Source of the DNA: Acinetobacter vivianii
GTDB taxonomy: Bacteria > Pseudomonadota > Gammaproteobacteria > Pseudomonadales > Moraxellaceae
NCBI RefSeq assembly: GCF_014635885.1
Contig: NZ_BMDR01000011.1
Location: forward strand, 1 to 64,000
Direction: 5' to 3'
DNA: 64,000 bases
Every line of letters begins with the position of its first letter. The first letter of the stretch is position 1. This document shows, piece by piece, positions 9,169-17,875 of this stretch. The translations under genes were made by a program, and so were the position numbers. The notes beneath the pieces were generated by a model. That model was not told the DNA's origin, searched no databases, and worked only from the letters and a program-made list of their open reading frames with translations.

Positions 9169-10197
9169 TTAAGCTGATAGCTCTTTTCGAACGATTTCTG
9201 CACCAGTGCTTAAGGCATGCAGTTTACCTGTCGCGACGCGACGTGATAAAGGCGCCATACCACAGTTGGTTGACGGGTAAAGCTTGTCGGCATCAACAAA
9301 CTGAAGTGCTTTACGGAGCGTATTGGCAACTTCTTCAGGTGTTTCAATCTGATTGGTTGCAACATCAATCGCACCGACCATTACTTTTTTGCCGCGAATT
9401 AGTTCAATCAGATCCATTGGCACACGCGAGTTCTGACACTCGAGTGAGATGATATCGATTTTAGATTGTTGTAACTTCGGAAAGGCTTCTTCGTATTGGC
9501 GCCATTCTGAACCGAGTGTTTTTTTCCAGTCGGTATTGGCTTTGATGCCGTAACCGTAGCAAATGTGTACGGCCGTTTCACATTTCAGCCCTTCCAGTGC
9601 ACGCTCTAGAGTCGCTACACCCCAGTCATTTACTTCATCAAAGAATACATTAAATGCAGGCTCATCAAATTGAATAATATCGACGCCAGCAGCTTCTAGT
9701 TCTCTTGCTTCCTGATTCAGGATTTTGGCAAATTCCCAAGCCAGTTTTTCACGGCTTTTATAGTGACCATCATAAAGTGTATCAATCATGGTCATTGGGC
9801 CAGGCAGTGCCCATTTGATTGGTTGATTGGTTTGCTGGCGTAAAAACTTGGCATCTTCAACAAATACTGGTTTTTGGCGAGATACGGCACCGACGACCGA
9901 AGGCACGCTTGCATCATAGCGGTTACGGATTCGGACCGTTTCGCGTTTTTCAAAGTCGACCCCATCAAGATGTTCAATGAAGGTGGTGACAAAGTGTTGG
10001 CGGGTTTGCTCGCCATCGCTGACAATATCAATCCCTGCATGGCGTTGTTCTTGTAAGGACAGACGCAATGCATCCTGTTTGCCTTCAATTAATTGCTCAT
10101 CTTGCAACTTCCAAGGTGACCAAAGTTTTTCTGGCTCTGCCAGCCAAGAAGGTTTCGGTAAGCTGCCAGCAGTTGAAGTTGGTAATAATATTTTCAT
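9169..10197 (-). CDS. mesD: Core methionine synthase MesD (MetE C-terminal domain only)
   Basis: This 342-residue protein corresponds to the catalytic C-terminal barrel of cobalamin-independent methionine synthase and lacks the N-terminal barrel of full MetE. The zinc ligands expected for homocysteine binding are present: His211 and Cys213 in VHICYGYG, Glu in ISLECQNSR, and Cys312 in STNCGMAPL. Core MetE proteins encoded next to DUF1852 are the MesD type described from Acinetobacter, reported to make methionine without methyl-folate and to need oxygen and MesX. I use the ATG at 10197 because it opens directly into MKILLPTSTAGSLPKPSWL; an in-frame TTG two codons earlier is possible. It is in tandem with mesX, 37 bp apart. 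Confidence 0.9.
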   Translation of the reverse strand: MKILLPTSTAGSLPKPSWLAEPEKLWSPWKLQDEQLIEGKQDALRLSLQEQRHAGIDIVSDGEQTRQHFVTTFIEHLDGVDFEKRETVRIRNRYDASVPSVVGAVSRQKPVFVEDAKFLRQQTNQPIKWALPGPMTMIDTLYDGHYKSREKLAWEFAKILNQEARELEAAGVDIIQFDEPAFNVFFDEVNDWGVATLERALEGLKCETAVHICYGYGIKANTDWKKTLGSEWRQYEEAFPKLQQSKIDIISLECQNSRVPMDLIELIRGKKVMVGAIDVATNQIETPEEVANTLRKALQFVDADKLYPSTNCGMAPLSRRVATGKLHALSTGAEIVRKELSA

Positions 10198-10233
10198 AAT
10201 CAATAATCTTGTTTATCTAGGTGAATAAAGTAA

Positions 10234-11202
10234 TTAGTTTGCAGCCCATTGCTGAAGAATCGTTTGATAAGGCTTGATGAACTGTTCTTCAGTAAATTTG
10301 CCTTGTTTAATCGCCAACTGGCTGCGTTCTTCCCGGTCATAAACAATACGTGTTAATGAATAGTCCTGATGCTTTAAGCTTGGCTGGTAGGTTTTTCCTG
10401 CTGCCGAATTCGCGTTATAGATTTCTGGACGATAGATTTTCTGGAAAGTTTCCATCGTGCTAATGGTGCCGATCAGTTCAAGATCAGTGTAATCATCAAG
10501 TAGATCCCCGCGATGATAAAACGCTAACGGTGCAACGCTATTTGGCGGCATGAAATAGCGAACCTTCAAGCCCATTTTCTCGAAATATTGATCCGTTAAA
10601 GAATATTCATCTTGTTGATATTCAACCCCCAAGACCGGATGCTGATTTGCAGTTTGATGATAAGTCTTACTGCTCGAAACACTCAGGCAAATTACAGGAG
10701 ATTTCTGGAAATTACTGCTATACGTTTTTGAGTCCAAGAATGATTTAAAGATTTTCCCATGTAGCTCGCCATAGTTTTCTGGAAGGCTAAATTTCGGTTT
10801 ATCTTTATTATGTTCTAGCAGTAATACGCTAAAATCATAATCACGGACATATGAAGAAAAATTGTTTCCTACAATGCCATCAATGCGTTGATTGTTTTTA
10901 TGATCAACAATATTTGTTTTCAGGATTTCAATGGTAGGGAAGGTTTCACCTTTGCCTTCAACATCAATATCAACTGAAATAATTTCAAGCTCAACAGAAT
11001 AACGGTCTGCTGTCGGGTTATCCCAATGCGCCAGACTATTAAAACGATTGTTAATCATCTTTAAGGTATTGCGCAGATTCTCTTGACGACTTTCACCTCT
11101 CGCCAGATTGGCAAAGTTGGTGGTGATACGCGTATTGTCTGAGGGCTGATAGTTTTCATCGAAACTAATGCGCTTAATCGTAAATGTAAACTCTTTGCTC
11201 AT
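10234..11202 (-). CDS. mesX: MesX, DUF1852 partner of MesD
   Basis: The 322-residue protein starts MSKEFTFTIKRISFDENYQP and is soluble, without signal peptide or membrane segment. It matches DUF1852, the family always found beside core-type methionine synthases and named MesX for being needed for MesD activity in aerobic bacteria. No classical catalytic motif is visible by eye. It is the first gene of the minus-strand mesX-mesD unit, preceded by a leader of about 175 bases with strong hairpins. The chemical role, possibly generation or transfer of the methyl group in an oxygen- and flavin-linked step, is open. Confidence 0.88.
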   Translation of the reverse strand: MSKEFTFTIKRISFDENYQPSDNTRITTNFANLARGESRQENLRNTLKMINNRFNSLAHWDNPTADRYSVELEIISVDIDVEGKGETFPTIEILKTNIVDHKNNQRIDGIVGNNFSSYVRDYDFSVLLLEHNKDKPKFSLPENYGELHGKIFKSFLDSKTYSSNFQKSPVICLSVSSSKTYHQTANQHPVLGVEYQQDEYSLTDQYFEKMGLKVRYFMPPNSVAPLAFYHRGDLLDDYTDLELIGTISTMETFQKIYRPEIYNANSAAGKTYQPSLKHQDYSLTRIVYDREERSQLAIKQGKFTEEQFIKPYQTILQQWAAN

Positions 11203-11265
11203 GATGATCTGATACCCTAATTTCTGAGATAAAACCTTATTTCTGTGTTGCCCTTTCTGGATGTT

Positions 11266-11338
11266 CCAATTTTTTGGATCTTCCCAGTCAATCGGATTTC
11301 AGTCTGTTCTGATGTTTGCCGAAGCAGTTCCATCAGAA
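11266..11338 (-). promoter_or_regulatory. Candidate structured leader RNA of mesX-mesD
   Basis: On the minus strand the sequence folds first into TTCTGATG paired with CATCAGAA (11338-11331 with 11314-11307). It encloses an internal loop and an inner TGC/GCA helix capped by a TTCG tetraloop. A second helix pairs CCGATT (11295-11290) with AATTGG (11271-11266) around a smaller TGG/CCA helix. An alternative TGGA-ACA-TCCA hairpin would compete with it. A TATAAA-like hexamer near 11380 would place a start just upstream. This architecture suggests a cis-regulatory RNA, perhaps sensing a methionine-cycle metabolite, or attenuation. I do not recognise it as a named riboswitch class. Confidence 0.5.
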
Positions 11339-11512
11339 TCAACCCTCAGATTGTCTCGTATGAAGAGCATGAGCTAATTTATACTTGAAACATGACATGA
11401 ATAAAAATGATTTTGTTTCAATGGAAAGTGAGTAAAATTCATGTTTGTGTGTTTCATTAAGCGTAGCGGGCATTTCACGACGATAGCGTGCCTATAATTT
11501 GAAGCCACTGAA

Positions 11513-11564
11513 CCTGAAATTATTCTGAGGTTTACTTTCAAAGCGTATCACTTATAATTTCAGG
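11513..11564. promoter_or_regulatory. 11-bp inverted repeat before the MetF/MetV-like gene
   Basis: CCTGAAATTAT (11513-11523) and ATAATTTCAGG (11554-11564) are perfect inverted repeats 30 bp apart. The right arm overlaps a TATAAT hexamer 52 bp before the start codon, so binding of a dimeric regulator, or RNA folding, could control the gene. Confidence 0.5.
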
Positions 11565-11609
11565 CCAGCAGTATTTGCCTGACTTCTTCCTTTTTAAATC
11601 TCTTTCATT

Positions 11610-13019
11610 ATGTCTTTATTTTCTCAGTGTTTAGAGCAGAAACGATTCTGTATTCTGGTGGAATATCTTTGCTCTAAGCGTGATACCTTGGCTGTAACAA
11701 AAAGTCTGGCTGGCTTTCCGGCAATGATGACTTTGGCCGATCGCGTGCACAGTGACGAAGATCCAGCGCCATTAGAATTGGCACAAAGATATTCTTCTGA
11801 AATTGAAAAACTTCTACATTTTTCAGGTAAAGGGCGGGATATTAAAGAATTTGAACACTTTCTCGATCAGGCAGAGCAGCAGAGATATCACAATCTTCTT
11901 TTATTAACTGGAGATAAGCTGAAGAACCATAATTTTGGGCGGGAAATTCCTGCACAACGCTCTCGTTATTTAGAGTCTGTGAGTGCTGTGATGGCAGCTA
12001 AACAACGGAATGTGTTTAATATTGGAGTGGCTTTTAATCCATTTAAATATACTGAGGCTGAGCAGGATGCCCAATATCTAAAATTGCATAAAAAGATAAA
12101 AGCGGGTGCGGATTTTCTCATTACTCAGCTTGGATTTGATCTGGATTGTCTTCAGCACAGCCAATCCTTTATCTCTCAGAATTATAAACAATTTCCTTTA
12201 ATTGCCTGCGTGATGCCACTAACCTTAAAACGCGCGCAATTTATGGTGAAAAATCAGATCGCTGGACTGGTGATTGCTCCACATATTGTGGATGTTCTTG
12301 AGCGTGAGTATGCGGCGGATCCTGTTCAGGCGGAAGCAAATGTCTACGCGCGTTGTGCATTGCAGATCCTGATCTGTAAACATCTCGGTTATGTTGGTGT
12401 GCATTTATCGGCTTGTCATAAGCCACAAGAGCAACAGAAACTGGAGCGGTTTTTAAATCAATTTGAAAATTGGTCTTTAGCGGCTTGTGAAAAAGCATGG
12501 AAAGACCTGTGGAAAATGGATTCAGGCCTTGAGCTTAAACCTGAGCTGTCCACTTTTTCAAAACCTGTTTCCCAGATTCAAATTCTTAAATATAAGAAAA
12601 TGCATTTAATGCACCACATTTTTTTTGCTTCTCACGCTGCCTTAGGCGTTGGACGTTTTATTTTTAAAGCTAATTTCTGGAATAAACCGCGACCGCAGCA
12701 TCTTTTATTGAAAATGGAACATTGGAGCAAACAACAGTTGGTGGGTTGCGAAAGCTGTGGTCACTGCCGACTGGATGATACGCTTTATATCTGCCCTGAA
12801 ACCTGCCCCAAAGGTCTTGCCAATGGTCCATGTGGCGGCACAACCCTAGATCGATGTGAATTTGGGGATCGTGAATGTATCCATTCAGTCAAAGCCCGAT
12901 TGGCAAAAAGCATAGATCAAACCGAGGTTTTAAGAAGCAAATTGATCCCAGCGATTTCAATTGAAACCCGCTATACCAGTTCATGGAAAAACTGGTTTAG
13001 AAATTCAGACCTCAATTGA
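11610..13019 (+). CDS. Methylenetetrahydrofolate reductase-like protein with MetV-type C-terminal domain
   Basis: The 469-residue protein joins two parts. Residues about 1-300 resemble the MetF-type barrel (CILVEYLCSKRDTLAVTKSL, then VVQ-like substrate region GFPAMMTLADRVHSDEDPA). Residues about 375-445 are the Cys-rich MTHFR_C domain known from MetV of acetogens: Cys380, Cys383 and Cys386 in GCESCGHC, then CPETCPKG, NGPCGGT, DRCEFG and a final REC. These cysteines probably bind iron-sulfur clusters or zinc. It is divergent from mesX-mesD, which suggests it supplies or channels one-carbon units for methionine synthesis. That link is an inference, since MesD is reported not to use methyl-folate. 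Confidence 0.8.
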   Translation: MSLFSQCLEQKRFCILVEYLCSKRDTLAVTKSLAGFPAMMTLADRVHSDEDPAPLELAQRYSSEIEKLLHFSGKGRDIKEFEHFLDQAEQQRYHNLLLLTGDKLKNHNFGREIPAQRSRYLESVSAVMAAKQRNVFNIGVAFNPFKYTEAEQDAQYLKLHKKIKAGADFLITQLGFDLDCLQHSQSFISQNYKQFPLIACVMPLTLKRAQFMVKNQIAGLVIAPHIVDVLEREYAADPVQAEANVYARCALQILICKHLGYVGVHLSACHKPQEQQKLERFLNQFENWSLAACEKAWKDLWKMDSGLELKPELSTFSKPVSQIQILKYKKMHLMHHIFFASHAALGVGRFIFKANFWNKPRPQHLLLKMEHWSKQQLVGCESCGHCRLDDTLYICPETCPKGLANGPCGGTTLDRCEFGDRECIHSVKARLAKSIDQTEVLRSKLIPAISIETRYTSSWKNWFRNSDLN

Positions 13020-13035
13020 TTGGAGTCATTCGTAC

Positions 13036-13728
13036 TTATTGGTTGATCCATTCTGAAATGATCTGAGCCAATTGTTCAGGCTGTTCAAGGGGGATCATAT
13101 GTCCAGAATTTTCGATTACTGCTAATTTTGAATCACGAATTTTATGAGTAAGCTCCAGTGCTTCTTCTTTTGAGCGGAGTTGATCTTGGGCAGCGGAGAT
13201 AATAAGTGTTGGGCAGCTTATTTTATTAATATCTCCACATTTTCTATTTAATAGAGATTGCCTTACGAAAGCCTCATAACCAAGGTTGATCCCCATTTTT
13301 TGAATGCGTTTAATGAGCAGCTTATTTTGTGCATCCGATGGATGGAGGGTTTTGGCGATAGAAATTGAACTCAAACCATGAAATTTTTCTTTGGTGCTGA
13401 GTCGAATCGCGGTGAGCTTTTGTTGTTTTTGTTCTTCTGTGTCAGGTCGTAAAGATGAGGCAATAAGAATTAAGCTAGAAACTTTCTCTGGAAATTGTTC
13501 AGTTAAAGATCGGGCAATATAACCGCCTAATGAAAACCCGACGAGTATAAATTCCTTAGGCGCATCTTTTGCAATGTTCTGAGCAATTTCAGCAATTGTC
13601 TCACCCTGTAATAAATTGGCTCTCCTGATATTCCATGTTTCTGGGAGCAGTGGAATAAGTTCATCCCAAAGTGATTCGTCTAACATAAAGCCGGGAATGA
13701 GCACAATGGATATGCTTTTTTGATTCAT
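13036..13728 (-). CDS. Alpha/beta hydrolase
   Basis: This 230-residue cytoplasmic protein has the alpha/beta hydrolase fold. IVLIPGFMLDESLWDELIPL gives the oxyanion region, VGFSLGGYIARS carries the nucleophile Ser66, and the acid and histidine lie near the end (SAAQDQLRS and NSGHMIPLEQPEQL). It belongs to the general esterase/lipase-like group and its substrate cannot be told. The gene is convergent with the MetF/MetV-like gene, with 16 bp between stops. Confidence 0.85.
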   Translation of the reverse strand: MNQKSISIVLIPGFMLDESLWDELIPLLPETWNIRRANLLQGETIAEIAQNIAKDAPKEFILVGFSLGGYIARSLTEQFPEKVSSLILIASSLRPDTEEQKQQKLTAIRLSTKEKFHGLSSISIAKTLHPSDAQNKLLIKRIQKMGINLGYEAFVRQSLLNRKCGDINKISCPTLIISAAQDQLRSKEEALELTHKIRDSKLAVIENSGHMIPLEQPEQLAQIISEWINQ

Positions 13729-13850
13729 TGGATTGAGAGGTCTTACTCATTTTATTCAGTATTACCTAAATCAATAGAGTGGGCAAATTGGAGAATGTTA
13801 GCTCAGGATTGGGTTGATTAGATGCTCCGCTTGGAGCGGTAGGTATCGGG

Positions 13851-14084
13851 TTACTCGAGTTCCAGTTGATGATCGTCTTTGGTCACTTTAATTTTTAGTT
13901 TTTTATACTTACGTTTATTGGGATCAAGGGCTGAGTTTGTGATTTCATTTGCAAAACTTTGATCTTGCATCAGCTCTGTATAGGCTTTATAGCCAAGTAG
14001 GATTTGAGTCGGTTGAGAGCCATTTCTTATAAAATAATGGTCAATCATCGCATTTAGCTCAGCTAAAAGTACTGATTTACTCAC
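13851..14084 (-). CDS. Conserved hypothetical small protein
   Basis: I do not recognise this 77-residue protein. It starts with GTG at 14084 (MSKSVLLAELNAMIDHYFIRN), has a helical first half with a GYKAYTELMQDQSFANEI stretch and a Lys-rich tail rich in charged residues. There is no signal peptide or membrane segment. It stands alone between the hydrolase gene and prfC, divergent from prfC. Codon use and length look like a real gene, but the function is unknown. Confidence 0.6.
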   Translation of the reverse strand: MSKSVLLAELNAMIDHYFIRNGSQPTQILLGYKAYTELMQDQSFANEITNSALDPNKRKYKKLKIKVTKDDHQLELE

Positions 14085-14305
14085 TCTTATGTCCTTAACG
14101 ATTTTTAGGCAAAGGGAGTATATGGCTAAAAAATTCTGCTGAATATAAAGTGAGCTTTTGATGATGAGATTGTCATAAAAGGTTAATAAATAAGGTGGAT
14201 TTTAACTGTGATGTGGATAACTCAAGATCTACCAACAATCAATCAATATCTTCTCTAAATCTGCTACAATTGCGCCAATTTTGAATTACCACTTTTTCAG
14301 TTCAA

Positions 14306-14342
14306 GTACATATTTATAAATGTGTACATAACTGTGTACATA
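14306..14342. repeat. Three GTACATA repeats just before prfC
   Basis: GTACATA occurs at 14306-14312 and then twice more inside the 10-mer TGTGTACATA at 14321-14330 and 14333-14342. The last two copies are 12 bp apart. They lie between a likely -10 hexamer (TACAAT, 14265-14270) and the prfC start codon, so they would be in the mRNA leader or a downstream operator. Confidence 0.5.
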
Positions 14343-14357
14343 TTGAAGATTTTCCCT

Positions 14358-15947
14358 ATGTTTAAAGAGCAATTAGCTAAAGAAGTCGCAAGTCGCAGGA
14401 CTTTTGCGATCATTTCCCACCCCGATGCTGGTAAGACCACCATGACAGAAAAACTGTTGTTATGGGGTAAGGCAATTCAGGTTGCTGGGATGGTAAAAAG
14501 CCGTAAGTCTGACCGTTCTGCCACATCTGACTGGATGGAAATGGAAAAAGAGCGTGGCATCTCGATTACCACGTCAGTGATGCAGTTTCCTTATAAAAAG
14601 CACACGATCAACTTGCTGGATACGCCGGGACATGAAGACTTCTCGGAAGATACATACCGTACCTTAACGGCGGTTGACTCTGCATTGATGGTGATCGACG
14701 GTGCAAAAGGTGTCGAAGAACGTACCATTAAATTGATGGAAGTGTGTCGTATGCGCGACACGCCAATCATTTCATTCGTGAACAAAATGGACCGTGAAAT
14801 CCGTGAGCCATTAGAGTTACTGGATGAAATTGAAAATGTTCTAAACATCCGTTGTGTACCAATCACATGGCCTTTGGGTATGGGACGTGACTTTGCAGGT
14901 GTATATAACCTGCTTGAAGACAAGCTTTATGTCTATAAGGCTGGTTTTGGTTCAACCATTACCGATATCGATGTTCGTGATGGTTATGATCATCCAGATA
15001 TCCGTGAAAAAGTGGGTGAGTTGGCATGGGCTTCTTTTGAAGAATCTCTTGAGCTGGTTCAAATGGCCAATGAACCACTAGATCGTGAATTATTCTTACA
15101 AGGCAAGCAAACGCCTGTGCTTTTTGGTACCGCATTGGGTAACTTCGCGGTTGACCATGTTTTGGATACCTTTATTAACTGGGCACCAGAACCTAAAGCG
15201 CATCCAACCCAAGAACGTGTAGTTGAAGCGAAAGAAGAAGGTTTCACAGGCTTTGTCTTTAAGATTCAGGCCAATATGGACCCGAAACACCGTGACCGTA
15301 TTGCCTTCATGCGTATTTGCTCAGGTAAATATGAAAAAGGCTTGAAAATGAATCATGTACGTATCGGTAAAGACGTGCGTATTAGTGATGCATTGACCTT
15401 CCTTGCGGGTGAGCGTGAGCATCTGGAAGAAGCTTGGCCTGGTGATATCATTGGTTTGCACAACCACGGTACGATTCAGATTGGTGATACCTTTACCAGC
15501 GGTGAAAACTTACACTTTACCGGTATTCCACACTTCGCACCTGAAATGTTCCGCCGTGTACGTTTGAAAGATCCTTTGAAATCGAAGCAATTGCAAAAAG
15601 GTTTGAAAGAGTTATCTGAAGAAGGTGCAACACAGGTGTTTATGCCACAAATTAGTAATGACCTGATTGTTGGTGCAGTCGGTGTGTTACAGTTTGATGT
15701 GGTCGCATATCGCTTAAAAGAAGAATATAAAGTGGACTGTATTTATGAGCCTGTGAGTGTTCATACGGTACGCTGGATTCACTGTGATGATGACAAAATC
15801 CTGAATGAGTTTAAGAAAAAGGCGCATGATCAGCTTTCTGTTGATGGTGGCGGTCACTTAACTTATTTGGCGCCAAGCCGTGTAAACTTGCAGTTGATGC
15901 AAGAACGTTGGCCTGATATCCAGTTCCGTAACACACGAGAACACTAA
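14358..15947 (+). CDS. prfC: Peptide chain release factor 3 (RF3)
   Basis: RF3 is the GTPase that recycles RF1 and RF2 from terminating ribosomes. The start at 14358 gives [16 protein letters not shown] and 529 residues, the usual length; an upstream in-frame start would add 12 unrelated residues. Visible GTPase motifs are the P-loop HPDAGKTT near residue 20, the switch regions [11 protein letters not shown] and [16 protein letters not shown], and NKMDRE. The C-terminal part continues with domains II and III of the EF-G-like fold. A terminator follows at once, so it is probably transcribed alone. Confidence 0.98.
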   Translation: MFKEQLAKEVASRRTFAIISHPDAGKTTMTEKLLLWGKAIQVAGMVKSRKSDRSATSDWMEMEKERGISITTSVMQFPYKKHTINLLDTPGHEDFSEDTYRTLTAVDSALMVIDGAKGVEERTIKLMEVCRMRDTPIISFVNKMDREIREPLELLDEIENVLNIRCVPITWPLGMGRDFAGVYNLLEDKLYVYKAGFGSTITDIDVRDGYDHPDIREKVGELAWASFEESLELVQMANEPLDRELFLQGKQTPVLFGTALGNFAVDHVLDTFINWAPEPKAHPTQERVVEAKEEGFTGFVFKIQANMDPKHRDRIAFMRICSGKYEKGLKMNHVRIGKDVRISDALTFLAGEREHLEEAWPGDIIGLHNHGTIQIGDTFTSGENLHFTGIPHFAPEMFRRVRLKDPLKSKQLQKGLKELSEEGATQVFMPQISNDLIVGAVGVLQFDVVAYRLKEEYKVDCIYEPVSVHTVRWIHCDDDKILNEFKKKAHDQLSVDGGGHLTYLAPSRVNLQLMQERWPDIQFRNTREH

Positions 15948-15954
15948 ATTGCAT

Positions 15955-15984
15955 AAAAACAGCTTCTAATTAGAGGCTGTTTTT
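15955..15984 (+). terminator. Terminator of prfC
   Basis: AAAAACAGCTTCTAA pairs with TTAGAGGCTGTTTTT (one G-T pair) directly after the prfC stop codon, with a T run. Confidence 0.9.
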
Positions 15985-16016
15985 AATTGAACGATCTAAA
16001 AATAAAGGATGATGAG

Positions 16017-16841
16017 ATGAATGCTTTAAAACCACTTTTTGCTGTCAGTGTCTTGATTGGAATGATGGCTTTAACCGCATGTGATCATCCAGATAAAAAT
16101 AAAGCTGATACCGCCGAAAGAAAACAGGCTACGGCACCTGTCGAAAAAGCAGAAGTCCTGCCTTACTTAAATATGAAAGAGGCCAAGGCAGACTATGCTT
16201 TGCCATTTTGTGAAAAGAAAAACTGTATTGATGTCGATATCCAGACGGTAAAGACTCAGGATGAATGGCTAAATGCATGGATTGCAAAAAATCAGTCCAA
16301 AGTGATCCAGCAACAGATTGAACTGGATAAAAATCTGACCTTGCAACAAGCCATTAATGCCTATGTGAAAAAGTCAGATGAGTGGCAGGACAAGTATTCA
16401 AAAAATAAGGCCTATGAACTGCATCTGAATACCCGAATCGCTTCACAGCGCAATCAATATGTACTGTTACAAGTTGGAGTTAATGCCCAGCAAGAAGATA
16501 TGGCAGTGAAAGATCGCTTCTATTTCTTTGTTGCTGATCGTAAGCTACAAAAGAGTCTCAGCGTACTGGATGTGATCCAGAAAGACCAGCAAAATGCATT
16601 AAACGAAATTGTTCAGGCGCATTATCAACAATGGATTGCAAAACAATCTGCAGAAGTAAAAAAACAGGTACCGAAAAAACTGTATTGGGGGCAAGCAGAC
16701 TGGTTCTTTGACGGGGAAGGCATTGGCTTACATTATCGTGCCAATGAAATCAGTAAAGATGCCCCACAACTGGATATTTATTTAACCACTGAACAGACTC
16801 AAAAAATGCTGCAAGCTGAAATTTATCAACGCATGTTTTGA
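16017..16841 (+). CDS. Putative lipoprotein
   Basis: The ATG at 16017 follows AAGGATGATGAG and opens into a lipoprotein signal ending in the lipobox LTAC (Cys22), so it is preferred to a TTG ten codons upstream. The 274-residue product should be anchored to a membrane facing the periplasm. After a charged, low-complexity linker comes LPFCEKKNCIDVDIQTV, with two cysteines that may form a disulfide. The same pattern occurs in the next gene, so the two are diverged paralogues. Its C-terminal half resembles the RsiV/DUF3298 fold only weakly. Function is unknown. Confidence 0.8.
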   Translation: MNALKPLFAVSVLIGMMALTACDHPDKNKADTAERKQATAPVEKAEVLPYLNMKEAKADYALPFCEKKNCIDVDIQTVKTQDEWLNAWIAKNQSKVIQQQIELDKNLTLQQAINAYVKKSDEWQDKYSKNKAYELHLNTRIASQRNQYVLLQVGVNAQQEDMAVKDRFYFFVADRKLQKSLSVLDVIQKDQQNALNEIVQAHYQQWIAKQSAEVKKQVPKKLYWGQADWFFDGEGIGLHYRANEISKDAPQLDIYLTTEQTQKMLQAEIYQRMF

Positions 16842-16960
16842 TTCCGTTTAGAACAGCTTTTTTGAGTTTCGTATAGAAATTGCATGTGCTTCTAGCAGTT
16901 TTGCACTAACTTCGATAGCATTTAAAAATCTTGTGTAATAACAATGCTTATAGGTCTCAG

Positions 16961-17869
16961 ATGAAAACATTTTATAAATATAGTGTTCTTGCATGTGCTG
17001 TTTTGCTTGCAGCATGCCAGCCGAAATCAGAGCCAAAAGAATCACAGGATAAGCCGCAAAATCCACCTGCGGTACAGCAACAGGCTGAACCTGTTTTACA
17101 AGGGGAAACGGTTAAGATTCAGGTGAAATTACCTGAATGCAAAGGCAATACCTGCCCAGACTTTACTGTTGAACGCTTGCAAAGTAATTTCCCATTTATC
17201 GATCAATTACTGGATCAACAAATTCTTAACCAGCTTGGTCGGATGCTAGAGGTAGTTGATGCAGATACACCTGCGGCTTCAACACCCAAAAACACTGAAT
17301 CTAAATCAGATCTGGACAGTCAGGCGCAGTTATATGCAGATTCATTTGTCAAAATTGATGAAGAGCTGAAAGCCTTAAGTAGTAGCCATCAAATCAGCTT
17401 AATGATCAAGCCGAAGATCCTACAGCCGAAAGGTAAGCTAGCAACAGTGGTGCTCAATAGCAGCAGTTATTTAGGCGGAGCGCATGGCGCAACCTCACAA
17501 CGTTATTACAACTTTGATTTGGCAAATCAGAAACAGGTTCAGTTGCATGATCTGTTATTGCCAAAACAAAAAGCGACTTTAGAGAAGCTGGCACATGAAG
17601 CATTTAAAACATGGATTGTGGATTCAAAGCTAGCTACTGATCCTAAAGAATATGAGCAGGCTTGGCCATTTCAGCTGACAGATAATTTCTTATTGGGCGA
17701 ACAGGGCTTGATCCTGCAATATGGTGAATATGACATTGGCCCTTATGTGGTGGGTTTACCGCGTTTGGTGATTCCATTTAGTGAATTACAAGGAGTATTA
17801 AAACCTGAATATTTACCAAAAGTGGACGCGCCAGCTGCATCTACACCTGTCGCAAATGAGAAAAAGTAA
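16961..17869 (+). CDS. Putative lipoprotein with RsiV/DUF3298-like domain
   Basis: The start MKTFYKYSVLACAVLLAAC at 16961 gives a classical lipobox (LAAC, Cys19); ten upstream codons in frame lack sense. The 302-residue product has a Pro/Gln-rich linker, then LPECKGNTCPDFTVERL with a Cys pair matching that of the preceding lipoprotein. A C-terminal DUF3298-like domain follows (YLGGAHGATSQRYYNFDL, then LLLPKQKATLEKLAHEAF). Proteins with this domain include the lysozyme-binding anti-sigma factor RsiV and the deacetylase PdaC, so a cell-wall or lysozyme-related role is conceivable. It is 6 bp upstream of the tatD-like gene. Confidence 0.82.
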   Translation: MKTFYKYSVLACAVLLAACQPKSEPKESQDKPQNPPAVQQQAEPVLQGETVKIQVKLPECKGNTCPDFTVERLQSNFPFIDQLLDQQILNQLGRMLEVVDADTPAASTPKNTESKSDLDSQAQLYADSFVKIDEELKALSSSHQISLMIKPKILQPKGKLATVVLNSSSYLGGAHGATSQRYYNFDLANQKQVQLHDLLLPKQKATLEKLAHEAFKTWIVDSKLATDPKEYEQAWPFQLTDNFLLGEQGLILQYGEYDIGPYVVGLPRLVIPFSELQGVLKPEYLPKVDAPAASTPVANEKK

Positions 17870-17875
17870 GCCCTA

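Larger units (their letters stand above)
11203..11609. other. Divergent control region between mesX and the MetF/MetV-like gene
   Basis: This 407-bp gap has no gene. The minus-strand half holds a candidate structured leader for mesX. The plus-strand half has two TATAAT hexamers (11493-11498 and 11553-11558), each inside a similar AGCGT...TATAATTT context, and an 11-bp inverted repeat. Both halves probably contain promoters for methionine-linked genes. Confidence 0.7.
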
